Below the pieces are notes generated by a model, which was given only the letters and a program-made list of their open reading frames with translations, made no database searches and was not told where the DNA came from. Of a DNA stretch of 64,000 bases, positions 1 through 10,280 are shown in pieces; positions within the stretch are counted from its first letter, which is position 1; each line of letters opens with the position of its first letter. Origin of the DNA: Nephrocerus scutellatus (taxonomy: Eukaryota; Arthropoda; Insecta; Diptera; Pipunculidae); the NCBI GenBank assembly GCA_947095585.1, contig OX352761.1, forward strand, positions 34,873,777 to 34,937,776. The letters run 5' to 3'. The position numbers were made by a program, and so were the translations under genes.

Positions 1-815
1 ATTGCATCTTAACCTATACATGGTTGGGGTGCTGGGCTTTACCACGGGATCTTAATAAGGGCCGCGGGTACTAAGAGTATGATCTTTATGGGCAATGTTT
101 TCGTATTTTGCGGCCCAAAGTGGGCTACTAGTATTAGAAGAACCTTATGAGCGACCCTTCGATTTAGTAGCTTATTTCGTATACAATCGGAAAGAGAGAA
201 AGGCCTGGAATAGTTTCTATCCCAGGCGGCCATCCTGGTGCAATCCTAGTGACAAATGATGGGGTTCAAGGTTCCAGACGATGATTTGCCAGTGTTGGTT
301 TTTCCTTCGCAAAAAGGCATTCACTCTGAACGAACTATGTCCCTTGATGTCAGACCTCACCAAGGTCGCGTTGGTACCTCGGACGTTGTCCGCGCCCAGA
401 CACCAGGTTTGATCGTAAGGTCCGGTCTGAGGACAACTGTGATTGAGGACCCAGCTCGTTTTTGGGATACAACGCTTACGGTTTACTCCCGAAGAGAGGA
501 CCGCTAAATGGGAATAGATCAAGGAGCATGCTTAATGGCGAAAGCTAGGAAAGCAGGGTTTGTCCCACTCTATTAATTATGAACCCCCTCCGTCGCATTG
601 GAATTCTGTTCGAACTTACACTACTCGACATTTACAGTAGGCAGTTAGCTGCTAGTTCAGCTATTCGCCTTAACGCCATCTTCCAGTGAACTTGCAATAA
701 AATCGGTCACTCCTCTATCCTGATCGCAGACAACATAGACTATACACCATACCGCAAATCCATTTCAACAAAAACTACCAGGTCACCTTCCACTCTAGAT
801 CATTCTGAGACGAGG
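1..815. other. Unassigned sequence, no supported gene
   Basis: The region has more balanced base composition than the following AT-rich spacer and carries an 83-codon open frame on the plus strand (256-507), but I recognise no domain in it and the frame is short. It lies upstream of an RNase H remnant of a non-LTR retrotransposon and could be degraded upstream sequence of that element. That is inference only. Confidence 0.3.
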
Positions 816-2126
816 ACGCTTACCTGGAAGATGAACACATTCATTTTACACAGACTGGTCAAAATTTTCTCAAAAATGCTAAATCTAAGGGTCCCCGCAC
901 ACTAGAGACTTTTTTATCGGCCGATAGTTTGGTCGTTTTCGGCTGCCAGTGCGCACACTGTGCCGATTAAACAGTCGGTTTGGTGGTGAGTGCGCACACT
1001 GGCAACAGTCGGTCGACTATTCTTAAACGGTGTGCTATTTATGTCGTATTGGTTTTCCTTTCGCTCGAGCGCGCTCTGGGGTAGAGTTTTTATGAAAAAA
1101 AATTTTCAAATTAATATTCAAACCGAGCGAGTAAAGTTACCCGGAGTACACCGAGTGAATAAAAGAATAGACCAAATGTCGCTGAAGGGTGTTTGTGTTT
1201 CAGGCATTACTGAATTGTTGAGTCGGCCGACTAAAAATCGCAAGTGAGCGTGCGTGGAAGAGCGCCATACTGATTAAGCAGTTGGCGATAGTTTGCCGAT
1301 ACTTTAGTTTGACAAAGTTGAAACGCAATTGTGTCGCACATTCAACTTATTTATCGGCCGATACCAAATCGTTGTGTCTGCGCACTTGCATACATGCTCA
1401 TACTGATTCAAACTATCGGCCGACAGAAAGTCTCTAGTGTGCGGGGACTCTAAGCCTCTTATATCTTCCGTCGTGGAGATGGCGGTGTGGTTCAATATCC
1501 ACCTGTGTTGGGTGCCGGGGCACAGTGACATTATGGGAAACTGACGAACTCGCCAAGCAATGCCTGAATATGGTTCCATAAGCATACCAATCGCTACATG
1601 TAAATTCTTCTTAAAGCGGGATGCTAATGTAAAAACCAACTGTAGGTGGTCAAACGATACAACTTGCATAGCGACAAAAAAGATCTGGCCCAAGCTGGAT
1701 CCGAAACGCTCCAAGTGTTTGATCCCCCAATAGAATAGCACATCGGTGCTATTGTAGGTGTCATCACTGGACACTGTCTCATAGGCAGGCGGCAGCAAGA
1801 CTTGGAATCTTCTGTAATGACTTCTGCAGAAGTCACAAGGATGAGGAGAAGGAGGAAGAGGAGGAGACCATTGTCCATCTTCCCTGTACTTGTACAGCCC
1901 TCTCACAAAAGCGTAAACTCCATATGGTAGATTTCTTCTACAACGACACTAATGACCTCATCAACATTGACATTGGTAGTCTCCTACGCTTCATACGAAG
2001 CTCTAATTGGTTCTTCGAGTAGGTGGAACGAAACTTTTCCTGATCCGTGTGGTATCACAATGGACCATTACCGGTCTAAGTGTGTCGGTTTCACTTACAG
2101 CCACCTTAACCTAACCTAACCTAATA
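816..2126 (+). pseudogene. R1/LOA/I-type LINE, RNase H and 3' end remnant, split by a MITE
   Basis: This is the 3' end of a non-LTR retrotransposon pol. A short RNase H start motif (FYTDWSK, about 847-867) precedes the interruption. After it comes the hallmark late RNase H segment (NIHLCWVPGHSDIMGN, about 1493-1540) and, after frameshifts, a cysteine-rich acidic tail near 1823-1905 with FCRSHKDEE, a run of glutamates, then HLPCTC. The final frame closes at TAG 2020-2022 after SSNWFFE. The sequence ends at 2105-2125 in three CCTAA-type repeats, as expected for a LINE tail. Stops and frameshifts make it a pseudogene. Most of RNase H between the two motifs is missing, so the copy was already deleted or diverged. 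Clade beyond the R1/LOA/I group is not certain. Confidence 0.7.
890..1448. mobile_element. TIR element (MITE, about 560 bp) of unassigned superfamily
   Basis: The ends are inverted repeats of about 40 bp: GTCCCCGCACACTAGAGAC begins the left end (from 891) and its complement closes the right end (about 1430-1448). Agreement continues inward through TCGGCCGATAGTTTG. The hexamer TCTAAG lies on both sides (884-889 and just after the right end), which fits a target-site duplication; exact length is ambiguous because the outermost base differs (5-6 bp). Internally there are further TATCGGCCGATA palindromes and two copies of GTGCGCACACTG (near 949 and 990). No transposase frame is present, so it is non-autonomous. 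It sits inside an RNase H remnant. The end is placed to within a base or two. Confidence 0.75.
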
Positions 2127-2162
2127 GCTCTTATGATTTGCAGCGTTAAAACTTCTCTCTCG

Positions 2163-2310
2163 TGGTTTTGGTTTGGCGTTCTATTTGCAAACTGTACCCG
2201 GGCAATCGACGGGTATGGTTTCGTTTACTGAGCAATATGGCGAAGCAGCCTCATTTCTCAGTTTGTTGTTCTTGTCAAATTTGGTTTTGGTTTGGCGTTC
2301 TATTTGCAAA
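2163..2310. repeat. Pair of 29-bp direct repeats, 119 bp apart
   Basis: The 29-bp sequence at 2163-2191 recurs identically at 2282-2310; its core is TTTGGCGTTCTATTTGCAAA. The sequence between and after them is unique, and an open frame of 115 codons crosses the region without any recognisable domain. The origin is not clear. Confidence 0.7.
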
Positions 2311-4792
2311 GCATTCACCACGAAAACCCTGTCATTTTGGTAGCATACCCGTGGGTAAGGTTTCGGGTGTGGTTTTACGTAATCGAAAGAGGCATAAGCG
2401 TTTCCAATGTGAGAGCTTTGCAATCAATGTCAATGAGATAGCTAGTTGTACATTGAACTTAGTTGGACACATGACAAAAATATTTCAATTCCGTTTTATG
2501 TTCCATTGACTCGTAACGTTATAAAATTGAACTGCTTTTTTCGTTTTTTGATCCACAATCCACCTATTTCATCCAACAAAAACAATAAAAAAAAATAAAA
2601 ATTTGTTGTTTTTGTTTTTTACTAATCGTGTTTTATTATTTCGCATCGATTTCAGTTTTTTGTTTTTTGCTTTTGCCTCCTTCTATTCTCAGTTTTGAAT
2701 TCTTCGATTTTTTTTTATTCTAATTTCATTCATTCTAGGTATTTATTTGTTTTACAATTACAATATATAATAATGTAACTAAGTAGGTTTAATTACTTTT
2801 ATAATTATAATAATTACTTTATAATATAATGCAATTTAATTAAATATTCTTTGGAACTTTTTCATTCTCATGTTTTCTTTTTCTTATTTTCTTTAATAAT
2901 TAGAATTTGTTTGTTTGTTGTTGTTGTTGTTCTCATTTATAATAATTTATACCTATATAACAGTATTAATTTGTCTGTTTGATTATATATATATATATGT
3001 ATATATAATATGGTATATAATCGATCCCTACGAGATTTTTAACTTTTGTTTTTCCACAGAAGAGGAAGTAAAACTAAAGACAAAGCAGACAAAGAAAAAA
3101 TTATGGAACATGCAGCAGCAACAGATATTCAAACAGAAAACCAATAATTATGATAAACTACGTACAGCATACATACGTACATATACATATCTATGTATGT
3201 ATGCGGGGGTTTGTGATAAAACAAAAGAAATTGGGATTTTTCTTTTTAGCAAACTAACAAAAAAAAAAGCATGGCTTTATATTAAAAATTTGTTTGCAAC
3301 AGGAAGTATTAATTAAAGAATAGCGGATGCCTTTGCTGCCTTCCATTTGCTACCTACTTGTTTGTAAAAGACAAACAAAAGGCAATGTTTAGATTTCAGG
3401 TAGAAAATGTAGGTAGGTAACTTCTCTATCTGCTATAAGAGCAAGTGCAGTTGGATGCAGTTGGATGCAGTTTCCAGCTTAGTGGAAGACAGCAAGTACT
3501 AGGTATTAGGTATATACGAGTATTAGTCACTTTGCAAATCGCCATTGTATCGTATAGCATTAAATTGGATTTGTTTATTAATGTATACAAGTCTGCTTTT
3601 TATTAAAGTGTTCTCCCTTTTTTTGTTAAATATAATATGTAGGTATGTAGATAATATATAAATAATGTTGCATTTTTGTAAAAATAATTTTCTGTCGTGG
3701 ATCTTGACTGAAATAACATGTTTGTTGATGGTTTGGATGTGTAATTTACAATTTATTCCTGTAATAATGTTGTTGTCGGTTGTTGTTTCTTATATGTTCT
3801 TTAATAATGTTTGTATATTTGGCGCGCAATTATGTTGTTATATACTCATATTCATTGCTTATTGCTTATGTATGTACTTCTAATTTTGTTTTGTTTTTAA
3901 TTCATTTGTTTGCCTATTTACTTATTTATTTGTTGCTATTTTCCTTCAAGCGAGATAACATTCTGCATTTGTTTTACCTATGCCTGTAGATAATAATTAT
4001 GTATGCATGTATGTACGAGTATGTACGTGTTCTAGAAACATATTTCTATGAGGTTAAGCTATATGCATATGTAGGTATGTGTACGAGTATATCCTTTTGT
4101 TGTATGTTTTGTTTGTCTGTTTGTAGTAGAAGGCTAACAGCTGACAACAAACACCCAGTGCAGTGCAGCATTACCTTGAAACTTACTTCATTTTATTCTG
4201 TTCATTTAACGGTTAACTGCTCTATTTCTTTATTTACTTAGTTTAGTGAGTGCTGGTGGCTGTTGTGGTTTGTTCTTTTTATTATTATTACATAAATGAA
4301 ATGAAAGTAAAAATTGCATCAGAATTCTGAAGGAAATAACAATGACAATTAAAACGAAATGTAACGCAAAAAAAAAAAATCGAATTTGATTTTGTTTTAT
4401 TTGACATATATACCTAAATAGGTAAGAAAAAAACAAAAACATAATTTGCTACAGGTTCATGTGTGTCCTTTTTTTATTACATTATTAATAGATATTTTTA
4501 ATATCGTATATGTATGTACATATACAAACGCAGGGATTATTTTGTACCTACTACTTTACATAAAATTAGAATTCTACTTGTAATTATATAATAATAATTA
4601 ATAATAAATCTACTATCACATTTAAATTTATGTGCAACAAATGTCGTCCTATGTCGCAGCATTGTAGTTTGTTTATTTTATGTTTTTTTTTTACAATCCA
4701 TTTACAATACATCTACAGTAAATTAAAAATTTAATTAAATTTTTGTTTTTGGTTTTAACAAATTATTTATCGATCTTTAAATAGCAATATAC

Positions 4793-4830
4793 AGTGTGTC
4801 TGTGTGTTGTTTGTGTGTGTGTGTGTGTGT
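4793..4830. repeat. GT microsatellite
   Basis: Interrupted (GT)n tract, uninterrupted for the last 20 or so bases, in AT-rich non-coding DNA. Confidence 0.9.
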
Positions 4831-5365
4831 CGTACTTATTAAGTTTATATGTAACTATAGCTTTGTCGGTTATTTGTTTGTTTTTAGCCTATTCCTGTGA
4901 TGCCCAAGAATCTATAATACCTACTTGTAATTTAGCGAAAATATTCTTCATTTTGGTATTTTAGTTATTGTAGCTGTTTCTCGCTCCCGCAACCCACCCC
5001 TACACTTATACTCTTCACGAGTATTTACCACCTACCGCCTTCCTTCCATGCCACTTTTTTATATCATTTCGCTTGTTTTTTTGTTATTAAATAGATTTAA
5101 GACACAAACAAGTTTAACATAACTGTGATAACATTAGAGCTGCTGGGTTCTTAGTGTCCTGTACTGTACCTCCAGAACCACAAATAGACCCAAGCAAAGA
5201 CATTTCGTTGCAGTTTAAAAATTAACACCAGACCAACGCCTGTCTGCTTGTCAGGTGCTGCAATTCTCATTATACATTTTCGTTAGTAAATCAAATAAGG
5301 ACTAGCTATTGACTAATTTTGTTTTGTTTTGTTTTGCTTGAATTTAGTTGTTGTTTTTTTTTTTT

Positions 5366-5410
5366 GTAGTAGTAGTAGTAGTAGTACTGGTAGTTGTAGT
5401 AGTAGTAGTA
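5366..5410. repeat. GTA/TAG trinucleotide microsatellite
   Basis: Two blocks of (GTA)n separated by a short imperfect stretch with ACTGGTAGTT, directly after a poly-T run. Confidence 0.9.
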
Positions 5411-6561
5411 ATTATCGCTTTTTGCTATATACTTGATATTTAGTATACATAATTTTTGTATGTTTATTATTTCAGTATATAATACATAATACTCTTTATA
5501 TAAGTTAATTATTGTTCATAAAGCTGGTTATATGGAACATTATCATATCATAGTTATGTTATGAATAATTTATATAAATGTAGATATATGTATTGGTTTT
5601 TGTAATTATGTAAGTCTGTGGTTTAGTTATTTATCCTTTTTAGCTTGTAACTTATTTACTAAATGTATATAAATGTTTAGTTGGTTGCATAGAATTCAAA
5701 CGAAAGGGAAATTCTTTGCCAAACGAATATTTTTCGATGAAATCAATAATTCCAGAAGTATTTTATGAATTTTAAAAATATAAAAGTTCCTTTTAATTTT
5801 GAAAGTAATTTTGATAAAAAAAATTGTTTGGAAGTAATGGAATGTCCTACCCGAACGGCGTGTGTGCGTGCAATGCAAATGTGATCAGCTGACGCATGAA
5901 AGCATTTTACCGACGGCATATGCACACCGAACTCCACAGATCTCAGAGCGACACAGTGTGTAACACGAAAAGCGATTTTTTTCTCGAAGGGTTCTTTTTT
6001 TTTTAGAAAAGATACAGCAACATGTCGTAGTCATAACATCCAAACAGAAAAAAAAAAAAAACTTGTCACCCAGAACTTACTCACATTTTTGAGAAATCGT
6101 TAAAGTGTAGTAAAGATGACAAACTCCTTTGGCTGCATTAGTAATCCAATTTATGGTTTTTAATCCAATTATTAAGCAAAACACTTGCGTGGTGTGTGAA
6201 GGGGGAATTTCGCCGTAGCAGAAACGTTTCACACACGGCAACGGCAGGTTTTTAATCCACTTTGTTGGTATGCACTTTTCGTTAAGATTTGCCCAGCACA
6301 ATTCTTCAATTCTGTTATGTGTGCGTTTCCCCTCTCACTGCCATTTTGTGTGTGATTAAAACGAGTTCAAAAACACTATTCTCCATAAGGAGTAGTTAGG
6401 TGGTAGTGACTGTTAGGTATATTATGTGTTTTTTATGCAACTTTTGTGATTTTTCTTTGCTAAAGGTTATTTCTAGCGGTGTCACTACTCTGCTGCCTAA
6501 ACTACTGCTACTGCGTTTAGTCGCTGCTACTGCTGCTGCATTTGGTTGTTAGTTATTATAT

Positions 6562-6567
6562 TTTATT
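6562..6567 (-). promoter_or_regulatory. Candidate polyadenylation signal AATAAA
   Basis: Minus-strand AATAAA lies about 43 bases past the stop codon of the 669-codon gene. It is the nearest such hexamer downstream, but AATAAA is frequent in this AT-rich DNA, so the assignment is tentative. Confidence 0.35.
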
Positions 6568-6609
6568 CCATGCTGCATATTGTTGTTCAGTGAGGTTATG
6601 TTAAATAAA

Positions 6610-8619
6610 TCACACGTTATAACATGAAATCTGTTGCAAATGTTGGAATGATGGTGTCGCAGCCACTGCTGCAGCTGCTGCTGTTGCCGCAGTAAATTGT
6701 GGAAAGGTTTGTCCAAGACTTGTGGCAGTTGCCGCGGCTGCTGCTGCGGCGGCGGCGGCACTTGATGTTGCTGCAAGATATGGATGCAGACGTTGCGAAC
6801 GCAAATACTGGCGATATTTGCCACTCAGCTTTTCCTCCCGACTTGGATGGCTTCCGATTGATAATGAGGCTGTTGAAGAAGGTGTTGCCGCCGCCGTCAC
6901 TGTGTGATGGTGGCTGTAATGACGACTTAGAGTGTTATGGTTGATATTACTGCTATTGTTGTTGTTGTTGTTGCTGCTGCTGGCGCCACCGCCGCTTAGA
7001 ATCGGCGTAGAGTCAGGACCAGCCTGATAATTGCTAGGAACTGTTGCCATTGGACTGCGGTCAATCATTAGAGGAGCAACTGATGATGTCGTCGTATCCC
7101 AGCGAATGCTGTTGGATGTTGCATCAACCAGTGATCCTGTTGTGGGCAAGCAATGACTGATTTTGTTGCTATGACTATGTTTATTGCTCATATTCGGATT
7201 AATACTATGTGAATTATGGTTGTGGTGAACAGCCGCCGCTGCGGCACTGCTACCATATATGCTGCTGCCGGATATCATGGCATCGCGTTTGCCAACCGCC
7301 GACAAACTTTTACTATATATTGATTGGGTAGTGGCCACAGTTGGGGCTAGCATGTTGCCACTGTGAGGCGTCATTGAGCTACGTGCCGCAATTGCTGCCG
7401 CAGCGGCAAGTTGATCCCATTGTGTGACTGCCGTGGAAGAGGATGAATTTTGTACTAGCAGGTTGTGATGACTATGACTTTGGCGGTGCTGTAGGTTGTT
7501 ATTGTTATTACTATTGCTGTTGCTGCTGCTACTGCTGGTGGCGCCACCGCCGCCACTCCGACTTTGATTACTGCGGTGTGCTGGAACAGCACCACGTCTT
7601 ACTGCTGTTGCATGTTCTATATAGTGACCACTTGAAGCCGCTGTCGCTAGTGCTAACGATGATGAGGCTGATGACGACGATAATGAGGAAGATGCTGTAG
7701 GCAGATGCTGACGGTGACTGGATGTGGAGACCACGGGATAGTGAGCCTGTTGGGACATTTGAGACATTTGTTGTTGTTGCAACTGCTGTTGCTGAGGTTG
7801 GGGTGGTGGCCTGAGTTGTTGCTGAATTTGATATTGTGCTACAGCTGCTGTTACAGTTTGCCGATGATGTTGTTGGTGTTGGTGATGTGAATGTTGTTGT
7901 TGCTGCTGTTGTTGTTGTAGCTGCTGCTGCTGCTGCTGTTGTTGTTGTTGTTGAAGGACCTGAGATTGACGGGTCACACGACGAGAAGATGTCGATGACG
8001 ACCCCATGGACACAGATGCAGCAGAAGACGACAACGCCGACGACGCACTCGACGACGATGATGTCGAATTAGAGACATTCCCAACACTGGCCAACAGCGC
8101 AGCACTGTTTCTCACTGAACTGGGCATATTGTTGACAAATGGACTTCGACGCTGGCTTTCCATTTTGCGAAAGTAGCAAGGATGTATCATTAGAAGGGGT
8201 TCAACTCGTTGTCCCGCCGGTGGTTTTGGTTGATTTGGCAATTCATACTCTACGCTGCAGTCTACATGCAATGGAATGGTGTAGTCTTTTTGGGTGTGGG
8301 CACTGTTAACCGATGACGATGAATTTGCGGCGGCGGCGGCGGCAGAAGCGGTCGCAGAAGTTCCTACTGATGCGTTTGCACTTGCAGAAGCAAGCGCAGT
8401 AGCCGCTGCAGTCGCCGCCGCCACGGATGACAATCGCGAAGATTGTTGCTGTGGCAGTTGCTGCAACATATGAGGAGTCTGATGCTGCTGCTGATGCAAT
8501 TGCTGCTGATTTGTTAAACTGCCCTGAGAGTGTGGGTGGTGGAGCTGGGAAGTAACGCCAGATGACATTCCATGTGGCATAGACATGTCGTAACTTGCGT
8601 AACAAGCAGCCATCGTCAT
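6610..8619 (-). CDS. 669-residue Q/A/S/H-rich protein, function not recognised
   Basis: This is the only long undisturbed frame in the window. It starts at ATG 8619-8617 with an in-frame TAA three codons upstream, so the start cannot be extended in genomic sequence, and it ends at TGA 6612-6610. Most of the protein is low complexity: Ala/Ser runs, a polyglutamine block near residues 218-251 encoded by mixed CAG/CAA, His-rich pieces, Asn runs, and polyalanine near the C-terminus. Two non-repetitive islands stand out. One at about residues 112-157 contains IPLHVDCSVEYELPNQ, MIHPCYFRKMESQRR and SPFVNN; the other at about 592-616 contains EEKLSGKYRQYLRSQ then RLHPYL. There is no signal peptide, membrane segment or known DNA-binding motif. 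The composition resembles insect nuclear or developmental regulators, but the role is unassigned. Short frames on the opposite strand are shadows of its codon repeats. Confidence 0.85.
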   Translation of the reverse strand: MTMAACYASYDMSMPHGMSSGVTSQLHHPHSQGSLTNQQQLHQQQHQTPHMLQQLPQQQSSRLSSVAAATAAATALASASANASVGTSATASAAAAAANSSSSVNSAHTQKDYTIPLHVDCSVEYELPNQPKPPAGQRVEPLLMIHPCYFRKMESQRRSPFVNNMPSSVRNSAALLASVGNVSNSTSSSSSASSALSSSAASVSMGSSSTSSRRVTRQSQVLQQQQQQQQQQQLQQQQQQQQHSHHQHQQHHRQTVTAAVAQYQIQQQLRPPPQPQQQQLQQQQMSQMSQQAHYPVVSTSSHRQHLPTASSSLSSSSASSSLALATAASSGHYIEHATAVRRGAVPAHRSNQSRSGGGGATSSSSSNSNSNNNNNLQHRQSHSHHNLLVQNSSSSTAVTQWDQLAAAAAIAARSSMTPHSGNMLAPTVATTQSIYSKSLSAVGKRDAMISGSSIYGSSAAAAAVHHNHNSHSINPNMSNKHSHSNKISHCLPTTGSLVDATSNSIRWDTTTSSVAPLMIDRSPMATVPSNYQAGPDSTPILSGGGASSSNNNNNNSSNINHNTLSRHYSHHHTVTAAATPSSTASLSIGSHPSREEKLSGKYRQYLRSQRLHPYLAATSSAAAAAAAAAATATSLGQTFPQFTAATAAAAAVAATPSFQHLQQISCYNV

Positions 8620-9994
8620 TTTTAGTTAACAACTAACCGCGTAATGCAAAAATTCTATTCTTATAACTTTCTAACAACTTTAACAATAAATTTTTACCAC
8701 TAATTTCTCATTTAAAGCATTTTGGTTTTCTCTAACACTAATACACTTGTTATCACACTTGTGGATATATATATGTATGTAAACATTTATAATAATATTT
8801 CGTATTGGCACTGGTAATCCAAAAGCAAATTTTTTCATCAATTTGGTGAAGTTTTACAGCTTCTCTCCTTGCCAAGGACAATTTCGCAATTTGGCGACGA
8901 CGTGGTACGAATTATGTGTATGTATATGTGTTGCTGTTGTTAAGTGATGATGAAGATCAGGAACGTTAATCCATATGTTTGCATGCAAGTAGGGTAGATA
9001 ATTATTATTTTATTTCATTATATGGGGATTTTCATTACAAATTCAAATGTTAGGCGTGTCAATATCTTAGATTACTCGTATAGTCCACTGATGAACTGAA
9101 CACTTTAATTTGTTATTTGCCTTTTTTGTTACTTTTAACTTCCACTAGAATGATAATCAGTCTTAATTATGGTTTAAATAAACAAGAAAAGTTGTTCTTT
9201 GTTTGTGGACCCTCAGTCTTTTGCAGAGAATTTGTGTTGTATTCTGATCGAACGCGATGCCGACGACCACACTCCGCCCGACAAAATTTCACTTTGATTC
9301 AGTGCCCTTTGAGCGTTTGGCGCAGCGTCTATCAAGTGCTTTTCGAAACGTTTGACGACTGGCAACCACCGAACCACGAACAAAGATAGAAGAAATATCA
9401 AAAAGAAGCCCGATACAGAATAGGAAATGGTATTTCGCACTCTCTTTCTAGCTTTTTACAAAATGTCAGCCCCCAGTACTAAAGCTATCTCTTTTCAATT
9501 GGTGTAACGGCGAACCCGCAACCGTCGTGTAATATCGTATGCCGTTGCGTTGCTTTACCAAACGAGTACCGAACCTTTGAAATGAACCGAATTTTATGTA
9601 TATATCCGTTTTCGTAGTTCTTTTCTTCGCTTTTTAAATTTGTCTCGCTTGCTCATGTATAACGTACAGCTGTCGCTATCTCCTTCGGGTTTTCGATCAA
9701 TAATCCAATTTTCTTTGATAATTCTTCAAATTCTGATATTTTCCACAATTTAACTTTAGTTGCAAATTAAAAATTTTATGCTCTCGAATTATGTATCACA
9801 AATATAAAGACGTTTATATTTTGTTAATTCAATTAACGACGCGTATAAAAAAATCTATAAACAGAGCTCTTGTCCACACGGAACGACCAACAACCGACAA
9901 CTACGTTCGAGCCCTCTTTACTGACTGAGTGACTGGGAGTACTTGGACTTGGACTTCTCTAACAACTTTTCTTGTCCAGGCAATTGTGTATACA
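8620..9994. other. Upstream region of the 669-codon gene
   Basis: Likely contains the 5' untranslated region and promoter of the minus-strand gene, but no core-promoter motif is convincing enough to call. A plus-strand TATAAAA near 9844 has the wrong orientation for that gene. There is no transposon signature here, so this looks like native single-copy DNA. Confidence 0.4.
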
Positions 9995-10002
9995 GTATGG
10001 TG

Positions 10003-10272
10003 CAAAACCTTCTCTATAGAAAGCCCAACTGTTCCGATCGTACACAGATACATGCTTAGATTGAGACCAAACGTATTTGTATTAGTAATCAACTAAAGAG
10101 CAAAATCCGTATACAATTTTTCTGTTTCCCACTACCACATCTTACGTTTCTCGCTCTTTGCGACTACTTATTTTTTGTACACTGTATTCACATCCCACAA
10201 ACACACATGCGTTTGGTCTTGGTTTACAGCATTAGTATGCGTAGAGTTGGGCTTTCTATAGAGAAGGTTTTG
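10003..10272. mobile_element. hAT-like MITE, 270 bp, perfect 28-bp TIRs and 8-bp TSD
   Basis: The 28 bases at 10003-10030, beginning CAAAACCTTCTCTATAGAAA, are exactly complementary to 10245-10272. Similarity continues inward imperfectly (GACCAAACG on the left, its inverse CGTTTGGTC on the right). The octamer GTATGGTG lies immediately outside both ends (9995-10002 and 10273-10280). An 8-bp duplication is the rule for hAT (and P) elements, and the CA start also suits hAT. There is no coding capacity. The perfect ends and duplication imply a comparatively recent insertion. Confidence 0.9.
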
Positions 10273-10280
10273 GTATGGTG

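Larger units (their letters stand above)
2511..6560. other. AT-rich non-coding stretch
   Basis: Long runs of T and A, TTG and TA tracts, and many short frames with no domain content. The near end, next to the 669-codon gene, probably includes its 3' untranslated region, and a possible AATAAA signal on the minus strand lies at 6562-6567. Other features are a doubled GTTGGATGCA near 3450-3470 and the simple repeats listed separately. I see no exon that I can defend. Confidence 0.6.

Noticed and set aside
1304..1906. 200-codon minus-strand frame
   Set aside because: It is antisense to a plus-strand RNase H/zinc-knuckle remnant and runs into a MITE.
2105..2125. Arthropod-type telomeric CCTAA repeats
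   Set aside because: Only three units, directly after a LINE 3' end, where short-repeat tails are normal; flies lack this telomere repeat.
2915..3316. 133-codon frame in AT-rich DNA
   Set aside because: Composition (Ile, Tyr, Lys, Phe) follows the local AT content and TA repeats.
6699..8632. Several open frames antisense to or shifted against the 669-codon gene
   Set aside because: They arise from CAG/CAA/GCN codon repeats read in other frames and have no sequence of their own kind.
9844..9850. TATA box for a plus-strand gene
   Set aside because: No start site motif or downstream coding frame accompanies it.
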